Source of the DNA: Daphnia pulex
Taxonomy: Eukaryota; Arthropoda; Branchiopoda; Diplostraca; Daphniidae
Assembly (NCBI RefSeq): GCF_021134715.1
Contig: NC_060018.1
Coordinates: 12,107,501-12,171,500, forward strand
Length of the DNA: 64,000 nt
Direction: 5' to 3'
Under the pieces are notes generated by a model that saw only the letters and a program-made list of their open reading frames with translations, did not search any database and had not been told where the DNA came from. Below are positions 46,896 to 58,233 of the stretch, in pieces; within the stretch, counting starts at the first letter, position 1, and each line of letters starts with the position of its first letter. Made by a program: the position numbers and the translations under genes.

Positions 46896-49308
46896 TATTG
46901 TCTTTGGATCCAGTATGTTACTACGTGAGAATTAACCTACTAATAAACAATAACATTCAACATAGATTTCTGAGAATAAGTCTTGAAGAATATCAATAAG
47001 GAGGTTACTGCACAACATGTGTAACGTCAACAGCCATAGGAATAATTTAACACGAAGTGAAACAACACACAACACAATAATAAGCTATAAAAATGTTATT
47101 GTTCAACCCCAGATTACCTTTTCTCGATTCTGGGCAACAATTGTGAGTTGAGGTCAATTTGATTGGACTGAGGTGTGTTGAATTTTGTTCATACGTAGAT
47201 ATCTATAAATACTTAATTAGACAAAAAATAGAAAGATTATGAAACTTAAAAGAGTAAATTCATTCATTACAATTTTCATCTGTTATTGAATTTCTTCACA
47301 TTAAATTCTTGTTTCCATGTTGCAAGCTCTAAGAAGAGAGCTGGTTTTCAGCACAACCCAGTGTGCCTTGTAACAAGGACGTTTGGCGTTTGGGCCTGGG
47401 GTTCTTAATATGTTTTATTCGGCCAAGTTTAAAACTCCCTTCGGTTGCACAGATTACATTCACTCGTCTGTGATCTGTTTACATCATCCAAAGTTTAAAT
47501 TATTTTTTATTTTTGTTCGAGACTTGAATTCGGTGTTGTGTTTACCTCCAGTCTTCACAAAAGTGGCGGGTACTCAGAGAGCGGCAATGATACTTACGAC
47601 GTTGCCAAATCAGATAGCGGTTTGGCTTAAAGTTATTATTTTTTATTTTTTATTATGAAAGCAAATGCTTAGTCAGATATTAAAATTAACGAATTGCTTC
47701 GAATTGAAAGGCGAAATTTTTTCGCCCCAAAAGATTTCGGCCTAATAGAAGTTGTCGAGTTTCGATCGGTCCATCATGCTCCATGGGCCGTAGAAACTAT
47801 TTTTCAACAAGAATACAGTTATGTATAAATTATGAATACAGTATATCACTAATCGGAAACTGTAATGTGCTTAGTAAAAAGGTTTTAACCAAATAATATA
47901 TCGAGATAAGAAAAAACGACAATGCCGAGATCGGACGAGATCACTGTACAAAGTGTACATAGTATATTCATTGAAAAAATTCTGTGAATGATGATGGTTC
48001 TAAGATTTCATTTCAAATCTTACTATACAAACGAATAAGGTGCAACTCGTGTATTATGGCCGCATCGTTACGACAATTCGAAAGAAATCGGTGTAACTGT
48101 ACCCGAGAAAAGGATGGGCCGGGACCGCTGATAAAACCATTTGATAATGACGTATTTGTTTACTTAAGTGTGTTGGTCATACAAACGGAAGTCAAGGACT
48201 TCAACACATCATTAAGCTACCTTACGAAATTCTCATCAGTAATAAATACGTACATTTCGTCTATCTCTATTTCTTTTAAATGTCTAATTCATTGGATCGC
48301 TTATTTTCACTATAACTAACATAGGGAATACAAAGTTATGTAGCCTATATAAACGAATCAGCACTGATTATAAAAGTCACGTACAAAGGTTTTACCCAGG
48401 TTCTAACTCCAGCCAGAACGATACCGCGACTGAGCTAGCTTCAGCGTGATTTTCAAACAGATTTTGTGCTCCGCCCTTTCATGAAAAAGATAAGGTTGGC
48501 CTAGGGTTTATACTACGTTTATCCTAGCCCGTAAAGGGTGCAACTATAGCATTAGTCACACTTTCTTTCACACGGAGTTGTAACAAGACCTTTATAACAA
48601 AATAATATTTTAAAGAAAGATTACAATCTTTCGTGCTGATGCTACTATCAATAATGACCTTTATTGCTCTGCTGGGTTTTTACTTAATTGGCTATAGACG
48701 GTGACATTTGCAGCAAACGTAGACACATCCATGAGTAACGTATCATAAAACGTATAATCTGTAATGTAAACGTATCAATGAGTCACGCTATATGTCAAAG
48801 TCGTTTCTAACTGGCTTCCAGCAAATTAATTAACTGCTGTTGCTGTGGCTGCAAAATCTCATGATCGAGAGGTTGACAAGTCAAAAAGAATTTTGTACCT
48901 GTAATTTTTTAAAATGACGTTTAGAATATAAAAATGTACTATACGAAAATTCAATTAAAGTTTATGCCGGAAATCTAAGAATCTTAGATATTCTCACTTT
49001 CGTCTTTTTTCTAACTCTGGTCTTTTTTTTCTTAATTGCTGGGGCTAATTTTACAAAAATTGTTTAAATAAAATGTAACCCTTTCAAAAATTGCGCCGCG
49101 ATTAGCACATGCGAAAGTTCAAAATGATACGAGAAGGCGGTTCAGGTGTCGCTTAAATGAATATCAAGCGATTCAAGCCGCGCCTAAACAAAAAATGATG
49201 GCTTATCAGTCGAACGGTGTCGATGCATATATAGCCGAGTTTTCGGATCGATTTTCGAGCAGTTGCCAGCAAATCCTCCATGGCGACGGATAGAGTTAAA
49301 CAAGCAAA
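46896..49308. other. Intergenic 2.4 kb, possible NeuroD regulatory region
   Basis: No gene is recognised. A degenerate tRNA-derived segment may lie on the minus strand near 48400-48440 (GCTAGCTCAGTCGCGG as A box; GGAGTTAGAACC as B-box-like). The right end is the bHLH gene promoter. A short frame at 47383-47658 lacks any family feature. Confidence 0.4.
49229..49265 (+). promoter_or_regulatory. TATA box and E-box of the bHLH gene
   Basis: TATATAG at 49229-49235 lies 74 bp before the ATG, with an E-box (CAGTTG, 49260-49265) about 30 bp downstream, near the expected start of transcription. Two further CANNTG sites occur upstream (CACATG near 49106). The spacing fits a TATA-driven developmental promoter. 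Autoregulation through the E-boxes is inference. Confidence 0.5.
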
Positions 49309-50980
49309 ATGTTAGTAGATAATTTCCATCGGTCACCTAGAAGCGAGTATTTTGTGTGCGGTGAGCATTATTCTTCCTTGGATTGCTGCTGGGACAAGGC
49401 CTTTGCTACGATCGGCATGGAGTCTTTTTTCACGGAAGAGGACGAACCGGAGGTTATCCAGGCGGTTGCAGCCGATTCCAGTACTTCTTCGTCATCGCAA
49501 GTTGGAGTTCCAGTGTTCAGCACATCTTCTACTGACCCTCTCCAAGCTCTGAGCCAATGCGTGCACAACATGATGTCAACCGATTTTCTGACAACTGGGT
49601 AAGAGGAAAAAAATTTTTTATTTGGCTAATTATTAATTCTTTGTAGCGATTAATATGTTTGCACTTTTTAAAAGAATAATCCAAGAAATAACTAATGCAA
49701 TAGTTTTCAATCCTTTTTCCCGTTTGCTGTTCGAGAAAGAACTAATCGAATTTTCTATTATTCTACGTGAAAGATTATTATTGAATGTCTAATTTAAAGG
49801 TAGATGGCAATTTTTAAATTCTAATCATTCTTAACAGTTAGGCATTCCTTCAATTCGCTTTTTTTCGCTTTTAATTCATTAATATTGCTGATAAAATTAA
49901 AGTAAGCGTTGTGTCTCGGTCACTTAAAACACCGATCAGAGTCGGTATCTGAAGTTCATGGATTCAGTACAATAAATAGGCCCGTCGGGAAAACCACGAT
50001 TGGAAACTCCGAAAAAAACGCGCTTGATCTCAAATTTACAAATTAATTAATTTTGCTATGATGTTACATGAACTTCGGCAATCTAAACAAGTTCAGTCTT
50101 ATTTTAACAGCAGAAAACGTAGGCCTATACAAGAATCTGATTTCGTGTTCAAAATGTTCTCAATTGTTTTTTTTTTTTTTTTCTAATTAATAACACAAAT
50201 TACTAACAATTAAAATCTAGGACTGTTGCTGCTAGCACTTCCGCAAACCAACAACCGACAGTGAAAAGAACTCGCGGTATCAAAACTGGACCTCGTCGCC
50301 ACAAAGCCAACGCTCGAGAACGCCAACGAATGCACGGCCTGAACGGCGCACTCGACAATTTGCGCAGGTTTTAACTTGACTAGATCACAAATAAGTAAAC
50401 TGTGTTGTTTATCAACACCTTTCATTCGATTAAAAAAAGATTGGCACCAATCGTCTCGGACAGTCAAAAACTATCCAAAATCGAAACACTTCGACTGGCT
50501 AAGAATTACATAAAACTGCTGAGTGACATGTTGAACGACAATCCTGCCAGCGCTTCAGCATCCGCTGCGTCTAACATCAAAACAGCCAATGTTTTAACTC
50601 CCGGGTTATCCCAAGCCACTGTCAATGTCATTCATTCGCTACTTGGCATCAACCGCCGTTCGTCCATTTCGATTCCAGCGCAGGCCAGTGCCACTAACGA
50701 TAATTTCGTGCAAGACAGCGAATCACCACGCTCCAAGGGAGCAGAGAATAGCGCTTACCGACTTAATGATCTCTTAACTGTCTATCACCAATGTTCTCAA
50801 AACCAGGAGAGCCAAACGCCCATCAGTGAAGAAGATCAAGCTCAACTGGATTCATTGGTAAATTTACTTACCCAAGAACAGGAATTACTGATGGATGACG
50901 CCAATAGCAGCAGCTGGACTGGTCAAGATACTTGGGATAGTTCTTCCTTTGATTTCGACGATCCCCCCACCGACTTCTAG
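49309..50980 (+). CDS. neurod: NeuroD-type bHLH transcription factor
   Basis: Three exons (49309-49598, 50221-50367, 50440-50980) encode 325 residues. The N-terminal part is acidic and Ser-rich (FFTEEDEPEVIQAVAADSST). The bHLH starts near residue 120: basic region RRHKANARERQRMHGLN, helix 1 GALDNLRRLAP, loop, and helix 2 KLSKIETLRLAKNYIKLLSD. The MHGLN-ALDNLRR and KLSKIETLRLAKNYI strings are typical of NeuroD rather than Neurogenin or Atonal. An intron splits helix 1 (after NLR). The C-terminal part is Ser/Gln-rich and ends in an acidic activation-like tail (WDSSSFDFDDPPTDF). The role is expected to be neuronal or neuroendocrine differentiation, binding E-boxes as a dimer with an E-protein. 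Confidence 0.9.
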
Positions 50981-51203
50981 TCAATTTAACGAATACTGGA
51001 ACAATCCTGTAAATTCCCAAATCTACTTTCTATCATTAAAAAAATAAATATGTGTTTGTTTCACATAGTCTAGTCACAACAAGAAATGACCTCACACGAA
51101 CGTGCGTACATCAAGAGATAATTAATACATTATTAGATTAAAGGGTATCCAGTTGTTTAATGAAATTTTCAATCAAAGAATCAATCGAATTTGAACTGAA
51201 TTA

Positions 51204-54200
51204 TCACAAGCTTATACTTCTTGAATCCAACGATCCACCGCAGAGAATGCAGCAATCCAGCCCTATAAAGAAATCCCAAGAAAAACAGTTCATTAATAAA
51301 TTCCAGAAAAATCAAAGTTTTATCAAATAATTGAGACAATACCTGAATCAAGATGATAATGAGTTCCACACCAACGACAGCAGAGAGTGTTGTCGAAGCA
51401 AGTTCGTAATGTAGCCCGGCAACGTAGGGCTCTATGCCCGCTAGAGCACTGCCCATCTTCACGTTTCTCGAAAGGGATTGGCTTTTGACAGATCAGACAT
51501 TCTTCTTTGGGTGGCTTTGGTTTTATCTGAAACGTTGCCTTTATCTTTTCCACTAGAGTTTGATCCAATTTCGTGTTTGATTCGGCGACGATAGGCGTGT
51601 TCACAAACTGGTAGGCAAGGGAAACGTTGAGACGCTCGTCGGCACTTAGTTTCCCATCCGGTCGATTAACAAGAATTTTTTGAAACATCTTCTCGATGTG
51701 GCGCAACTGGAGGCAAAACTCGGCCTTATCTGCCCGCATTTTCTGAAAATTTTTTAATTCAAAGATGTTGAAATGATCACGCAAGAATTTCAAAAGGAAA
51801 TTTAGTTACCAAATCGTCTTGTAAATCTTTATCATAGCGCCGTTCAACGAAACAGGCATTGCATTTAAATAGCGCAAACCATCTGAGCAGTTGTACGTAG
51901 TAATCATCTTCGGAATTCAAATTTTCCAGGTCCATTTCCCAAATGCTTTCCCAGTTGGATCCATTGAGAGCCCTAATCAGTTTATACAGACGATTGAAGT
52001 TTATGCAATTTCAATGATAATGATTTTCAAATCTTACTTGTAGGTTTCTAAAGCTATCAAAGACTGTTCCATGCTCTCTGCATTTTGTAGGCAATAGGTA
52101 ACTTTTTCCAGGTTGCTACCAACGTAAACAGTTAGGCTGCTAGGTTGACGGCACTTGAGGTGATCATAAGCCACTTTGACACTTTTGAAAGAAGACAAAA
52201 TGAATTGACAAGTCGATAATTTCAGGGATTTTTTTAGTTAGTTAGATGTACCTCTCGAGCACGAAGAGTGTTGAACCATCACCAGACCAGGATGTAGCTA
52301 TTCCGCGGCACAACATGACTGGATTAGATGGGATTGTTATTTGGGTCACTTCTAATCCGTTGAAAACACCTTCCGTGTTAATGGTTAAATCGATTTCGTT
52401 CAAGAAATAATCTTCCGTGACGCACAAAATCTTCCCTCCAGCCAATTTCGACAATCCTGATATAAAAAAAAAAAAAAAGTACATTGTTATTTTAATGGGG
52501 TAGAGACAATAACGCCAAATATACCTGCTAGCTGCACGCCGGGAAGTAAAACAAATTTGGTGTCGACGCACTGCAGTCCGTTTCCGTCGCATTTGACAGA
52601 GACGGCCACGACAGCGTTATTCTTTGTCACACTGACGACAAGGTAATCGTTGGAATTTGATATTTCGATGGCACTGACAGGTATGTGATCTTCATCAGGA
52701 ATGATGGCACCCAGAAAATTGCAACTCGGAGCATTCTCACGGTCCCAGGAGAGTGTCCAGCACTTTACTTGGCCACGGTGAGATCCAGCAAACAATAGCA
52801 TCTGATTTTCTAGAAATTAAAAATGTTTTATTTTTATTATCAAATATTCTTTTTTCTTCTTTGAAAGCAGTCATACCAGCAGGTCCTGGATGGACTTTGA
52901 CGATGGAGGGATCGACTATCTGTAAATCGTGGTAGGCAGAAAATGAGACGTTTGTAAACGGAGTCTGTGCCTTCCAAATCACGATATGGCCACTGCGCTG
53001 CAACATGATCAACCAAGCATAGTTCGTCGTGTCTTCCGTGTACAATGAACTCCAGGCCAAAGCCATAGTTCCCAGAATGTAGGATCGATTTTTGTGGAGC
53101 GTAAAAACCAGACTGTGGCCTGGTTCGGCCGCCACCTGGCTCGATGTCAACACATCGTTATCTTTCATCTGTTGCAACCAACGAGAAGAAAGCTGGTCGA
53201 TATCCTCCCACGCCCAACAGCCGTTTCGATACAGAGTGACCCTATGATCTGCTGTCACCGTAGCCAGAATGCATCTGAAAACATTTGAAAATTAAATAAA
53301 AACGGTGGTAATGTGTGAAAATCTGATCAAAATTCTTACTTCCGAAATGGAATCAATCCGGAAGGCGACCAAGCAACTTGGCGAAACGCGGTGCTCAGAG
53401 GTTCGTCAGTAGTTCGACCAGCTGACAGTGTCCTGTCGAGGAAGACATCGTGAATTTCTTGAAATTGGATATCGCGATTCAACGCTGCCCGCTGGTTACC
53501 TAATGGATGGACAGTCACAATTAGTAGAAACAATCTTTAACAATGACGTTGATTGTATTCTGCCTACCGTTGTTTTGGATTTCATTGATTTCTGTCGGGG
53601 TGGTAATGATCCTGTGGTCGAACTTGAAAGCCTCCTTCCTATTGACGGCGGCTACAACCTCCTAAATAAAAAAAATTGAATGAGAATCAAAGACGGAGCG
53701 ATGTAACAATCGGTTTATTTGACAAGAAACGGGAGATACACCGTCACGGAATGAAAAATATTTTAAAAAACCAAAATTTTGAAAACATATAGATATCAAG
53801 AGACAATTGAACGGGGGGCGAATAAGTTTCACATTGCGTCAAAGTGGAATCGGTTAGCGACAGCCATTTGTTCGAGTTTATCGGCCCGTCGTTCGCGGGC
53901 GTGTAAAATAGTGACGACGATGGCCAAAAAGAATCCAAAACCACCCAGAGCGGCAGCCGACAAGACGATGGCTCTCGACGGAGTGACAAAGAGTTTGTTG
54001 AGCCAATGTCTAGAACTGGCCTCCAGGGTCGGGATGATGATCATTTGAGAATTGGGGATGATCTGAGTCCATTCCCGAGTGGCAGTGTTTGGAAAGTAAC
54101 TCAAACTGACACGCAGAGCTTCCAAAAAATTGGGAGATCGAGCCAGACCGAAGAGCGTGTACGGAAGCTGGAGTGCACTGTAGGCGCTCTGGGATAACTG

Positions 54201-55745
54201 AGCGCTGCACGCCAATTGCAGTTCACCGTTGGGCTGCGTTGTTCGATAGCTGATCGACGGGCCGGGAAGGTTGGTACCGTAGGGAATTCGCCCGTGTGAA
54301 CAGTTGGAGAAGCATCGCCCAGTCAAGACGACGACTTTGATGAAATTGGCGTCGTAGTCCAAAGTGTTTTTGTACGCTGCCATTTGTAGCTGGCCGTCGG
54401 AAGGACGGTGAACCAGCAACACGTCCAGCACGCCTTTCTCTTGAATGTCGTACATGGTGGCCATGACGCTAGTTGTATTCCACTCTGCCAGCAGATCCCA
54501 TTTAGGAACAAAGTGTCGAACGCCAGTTCCCTCGCTTCCAGCATTTTCCAACAGGACGGCTCGCACTTGACTGTTGTAGGTGAGGGTCACCAGCAAGTCA
54601 GGATATCCATCTAAATTGAAATCTCCACTTCGGGCAGTCAAGGCTTCTTGGTAAAATTGCGATGCATCAGGTGGCTGGAAAGTCCATGCTTTGCCGGAAG
54701 GATCTTTCAAATCACATAGCACAGGTTGCCATTGGTTGTCGGAGAAAATATAAAAGCTACTGTTGTAGCACTTGTAATCTGAGCAGACGGGCACGAGGTG
54801 ATCCAGTTTTCCGTCGAAATTGACATCGACAAAGATGGATTGGCCAATGACGGCGGCTCCTTTGACAGGCAGTGGAATTGTTTGAGTCAGCTGGAGACCA
54901 TTGGTGCCGTTAAAACGCCACAATTCAAAGGAGTGTTTGCCAGTGAGGAGGAGATCGGTTGACATATCGCCATCCAAATCGACGAAAGCGTGAGAATGGG
55001 GAATGCGTAAAGGATTGTCAGCTTCCATAGTGACTATTCGATCGACTTGACGGCTGGTATTGAAGATCCAAAACTGGCGGGTCCCGTTAGAGTCCAGAGC
55101 AAAGAGATCAGAAATCATGTCTCCGTTATAGTCAAGGACTAGGGGATGGCCTTTTGTTTGCAAAATTGGCTTTTCTTGGATGGGGCATTCCAGTTTGGTT
55201 AGTTCTCCCCATGCAATGTAAATGTTAAATATTTCAGATGCCGATGACCAAAAGCCAGCTTTAGGTTGGCTCAGAACAAGAACATCCATTGCACCATCAC
55301 CATCGAAATCCCCCGGCACCAGGCCTTTGATCATTTCATCCCCAAGGTTGCAGTCAAAATGTTCTCTTCTTAAAAATGGTGCTTCAGTATAAGCCAGCAG
55401 GACACCAAAACTGTGTTGGTGATTGTCAATCACAAACACATCGGTGAGCTTGTCAGAATTGAAATCACCAAAAGCTGCCAATAAGCCAAGTGGTTTCCCG
55501 TCAAAGACTTGGTCTGTGAAGTCGAGGCCCAACGATCTTCCAATGAGGAAGCAGAACAGGATTGGGCAAATTCGATTCATCCCACTTGTACGCAGCGTGT
55601 TGGATAAACGGACGAAATAACTTACAAACAAATGAACGCCTTGTAGGGTAATGGCAGCAATCACATTACTTTCAGACGTGGATACAGCGAAAGGCGTAAC
55701 AGTCACACGTTGCAATGGCACTTTAGTACCAACGACGTATTCCAT
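51204..55745 (-). CDS. GTF3C4: General transcription factor 3C subunit 4 (TFIIIC90)
   Basis: Ten exons (55745-55626, 53661-53568, 53499-53340, 53274-52877, 52809-52525, 52456-52252, 52181-52038, 51972-51810, 51742-51343, 51262-51204) encode 675 residues. The N-terminal part is a WD40-like propeller (FRQVAWSPSGLIPFRKCILA, then TVTADHRVTLYRNGCW). The C-terminal part is a zinc-finger module: CLICQKPIPFEKREDGQCSS, GHRALRCRATLRTC, CCRWCG and CCILCGGS. This order fits TFIIIC delta/GTF3C4, which helps load Pol III on tRNA and 5S genes. Exon 1 lies 2 kb upstream of exon 2. It is joined by a perfect GTAAGT donor in phase 0, with the acceptor ATTTAG before GAGGTTGTAGCC; ITFG1 lies inside that intron. 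Confidence 0.88.
53829..55580 (-). CDS. ITFG1: T-cell immunomodulatory protein homologue (FG-GAP repeats)
   Basis: This intronless frame from ATG 55580 gives 583 residues (human 612). It has a signal peptide (RICPILFCFLIGRSLG) and integrin-alpha-type FG-GAP/calcium-binding repeats: FGDFNSDKLTDVFVI, PGDFDGDGAMDVLVL, LDYNGDMISDLFALD, VDLDGDMSTDLLLTG, DVNFDGKLDHLVPV and SGDFNLDGYPDLLVT. Near the C terminus is one membrane helix (LSAAALGGFGFFLAIVVTIL) with a short basic tail. The family is a type I cell-surface protein. The gene lies wholly inside GTF3C4 intron 1 on the same strand. The frame is also open upstream and joins GTF3C4 exon 1 in phase, but that would bury the signal peptide. Confidence 0.92.
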   Translation of the reverse strand: MNRICPILFCFLIGRSLGLDFTDQVFDGKPLGLLAAFGDFNSDKLTDVFVIDNHQHSFGVLLAYTEAPFLRREHFDCNLGDEMIKGLVPGDFDGDGAMDVLVLSQPKAGFWSSASEIFNIYIAWGELTKLECPIQEKPILQTKGHPLVLDYNGDMISDLFALDSNGTRQFWIFNTSRQVDRIVTMEADNPLRIPHSHAFVDLDGDMSTDLLLTGKHSFELWRFNGTNGLQLTQTIPLPVKGAAVIGQSIFVDVNFDGKLDHLVPVCSDYKCYNSSFYIFSDNQWQPVLCDLKDPSGKAWTFQPPDASQFYQEALTARSGDFNLDGYPDLLVTLTYNSQVRAVLLENAGSEGTGVRHFVPKWDLLAEWNTTSVMATMYDIQEKGVLDVLLVHRPSDGQLQMAAYKNTLDYDANFIKVVVLTGRCFSNCSHGRIPYGTNLPGPSISYRTTQPNGELQLACSAQLSQSAYSALQLPYTLFGLARSPNFLEALRVSLSYFPNTATREWTQIIPNSQMIIIPTLEASSRHWLNKLFVTPSRAIVLSAAALGGFGFFLAIVVTILHARERRADKLEQMAVANRFHFDAM

Positions 55746-56852
55746 TCATGTGTCGTTTCTAGATAAAATGAACAAAGAGATTAAAAACGCAAAGCAATCA
55801 TAAAATGAACAAATAACGATTACTCAAGCTTATTCAGAAGTACAATAAATGAAGAATAATGAAGTGGTAAAACTTTCCAAACTCGATGGTCGTCTGCTAC
55901 TCTTAAATGAGACTTAATGCACCCCAGCGACATCTGTTTTTCGGAGAATGAACCGTATGGTACCTCTTTTCGCAGTTCTTGTTTTTCAAGATTCGTTAGC
56001 AATCGAATTATGAAGTTGAAAGGGGCTTTAACTGATCAGGAAAAAAATTTTAGCTTCCTGAATTTTAATGGTTTAAACCTATCAAATTGAGACAAAGTCA
56101 AAATCGTGTGTATAAGATTACAATAATGCATACACCATCTCGACAGCTTCATTGGTAATCCAATATTATAGAATAAGATCGTTTAAAACAGTGTCATTTG
56201 CGAACAAGAGAAAAACGACACGGAACACGACAAAATATATTTGACCATCTGATATCTATCTAGCGCATGTGCGTCCCCATTCGACCACACATCCCGTCAT
56301 TCCCGTGTTAAAAAGGTTGCGATTGGTTGTGTTGGTTCAGCGAAAAAAATTGTATAGCCTATTCGGTCTCCCAGTTTTTCCTTAAAACGGTCGCAATATA
56401 TGTATAAAGAATTGTAAATGAATGATCGAATTCCATGTCGCCGCCTTTCCAATGCGACTCAAGCGTGGTAATTCGTAGTCTTGGTCTTACGGCACGTAGA
56501 GGCGTCGAACTTGTTTCCATACAAATTTTTATGAAAACTCATAAAGTGCAGCTGACGGATCATGTAACATTGGAGTTTCAAAATCGGAAACTGAGAACCC
56601 ATCCTTCTTTTCCCTCTCAAGCTTATTCGTTCTCTCTCTCTCTTTCTTCTTTTATAGTTTCGTGAGAATCGACTGATCGTATTCACGGCCGGGTCGCAGC
56701 TCCACAGCAACCCATAAACCGCGCAATCTTATTTTACCAAGAGCCTTCTCGGCGCCGGATATCAGTGTGTGTCAAGCGCTATCCGAGTGTGAACATGGAT
56801 GCACTAGGATGCATCATTGCCTCTCAAATTGTAGTCAAAACTCTGTAAGAAA
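55746..56852. promoter_or_regulatory. Divergent region between GTF3C4 and the Ig-type gene
   Basis: About 1.1 kb between two start codons. It includes a CT-rich tract near 56630-56655. Small frames here have no protein-like features. Promoters of both genes are expected. Confidence 0.45.
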
Positions 56853-57890
56853 ATGACGATCAAATTCTCTTTGCTCTTTTTGATCGCTTTGCTATCTGCC
56901 ATCAGTAAGTGTGAGAACATTTACATTTTCGATCGGTTCCAACATTTAAACTTTATTTTCAAATATCCGGACGTTGTTATGTCGATAGATTGCGGAAATG
57001 CTCGAGGAAATATCAGCATGGCTCCGGCTAATCCACTCTACTGGTTGGACAGTTACATCAAAATCACTTGCAGAACCTCGTCCAACATTAAAGTGAAGGA
57101 ATGCAGTTGGTTTATCAACGATAACAAAATTGACAGTGGACAAGTCTACCAGTTTTCCGTCGACGAAAAACTAAGAGAATGTGCCATTATCGTAGTAAGT
57201 GAATTTTTACGAATCATTAAATTTATAATTTACCATACTATTCCCACTATTATAAACTTGGTAGAAATTAGCTGCTACCGCCAAGAACGGCAAATGGAGA
57301 TGTCTACTTCATTTGTCATCGACTAACCCCATGTCGGAAATAAGCGCATCGACTCACGTAAACATTCTCGGTCAGTTAACAAATGATTTGGATTGAATTG
57401 AAATTATTAATCCGCTAGAATTTGATGTAGATCTGAGTTTACGCGAATTCGTCATCATCATATGCGGAATACCCATTTTTCTGGCAATGATAATAACCAT
57501 CGTGGGACTCGTCGTGAAAAATAGGCGATCCGTAACTTTCATGGAGCATCATCAGAGTTATTTCGTTGCGTCGGCACCAGTCATTTTGCTGGAGGATGGC
57601 TTTAATAGCCCCGGTAGTACGCCGCCCCCGCCATCCTACGACACGGTAGTTAGCGCTAGGTAACTATATATACGGTATTGATCGCGAGAGACTCTGCTGA
57701 CGTCTGAGTTGAATACCAAATGGGCCATTATATGTGTCACAGAATACTTGCTGACGAGTTCGCTCGACTAGAGTTTTCCGGGATTCCTAACGACGCGGAA
57801 GATCACACGTCTCTTCGCAACGGTGACGAATCAGGAAACAATGAACAAATGTTCAAAACTAGATCAGCGCCTAATTTGATTGTTACATAG
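56853..57890 (+). CDS. Single-pass membrane protein with Ig-like ectodomain and PPxY tail
   Basis: Five exons (56853-56904, 56989-57194, 57265-57370, 57419-57659, 57743-57890) encode 250 residues. A signal peptide (MTIKFSLLFLIALLSAI) precedes one Ig-like domain: YIKITCRTSSN, KECSWFIND and AKNGKWRCLLHLSS give the Cys-Trp-Cys pattern. A membrane helix follows (FVIIICGIPIFLAMIITIVG). The cytoplasmic part has PPPPSYDTVVSAR, a PPxY motif of the kind bound by WW domains (for example Nedd4-type ligases), and ends KTRSAPNLIVT, compatible with a PDZ ligand. Intron 1 is 84 nt, in frame and free of stops, so retention would insert 28 residues. No family name is recognised. AATAAA lies at 58079. Confidence 0.75.
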
Positions 57891-58233
57891 AGAGGCAATG
57901 TAAACGGGAAAATATATCGATCTCTCATCACTACCCGATCCTACCGTTTGGTGAAATATTTATCGGATTTTAAATTTTCATTGGAAGCTATTAACCGTTC
58001 TTAACTTTTCTATCAAAATGTACATAGTGCACTTTACTTACGTTGCGTTCTGAATCGATGCTCTTGTAAAATGCAGGACAATAAATTTCTAAATAGTTAA
58101 CTGACTACGAAATTTTCTTAATTTTCGCTCTCTATTCAGTGCTGTAACCTGGTGGTCTGAAATGATAACTAACAAGTAAATAAACAAAAATGTCATGTCG
58201 ATCAAACGAAATGTACTGACTGTGATATGAACT
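57891..58233. other. Short intergenic stretch
   Basis: This stretch holds the polyadenylation signal of the Ig-type gene and the upstream region of the C3orf33 homologue. Nothing else is seen. Confidence 0.5.

Noticed and set aside
51181-51462. Alternative TFIIIC90 ending (GWIAAFSAVDRWIQEV)
   Set aside because: Correct phase at the last junction gives the zinc-finger ending GLDCCILCGGSLDSRSISL instead.
53829-55745. One 638-residue protein running from TFIIIC90 exon 1 into ITFG1
   Set aside because: It would place the ITFG1 signal peptide internally and ignore a perfect GTAAGT donor; the split into two genes explains both conserved families.
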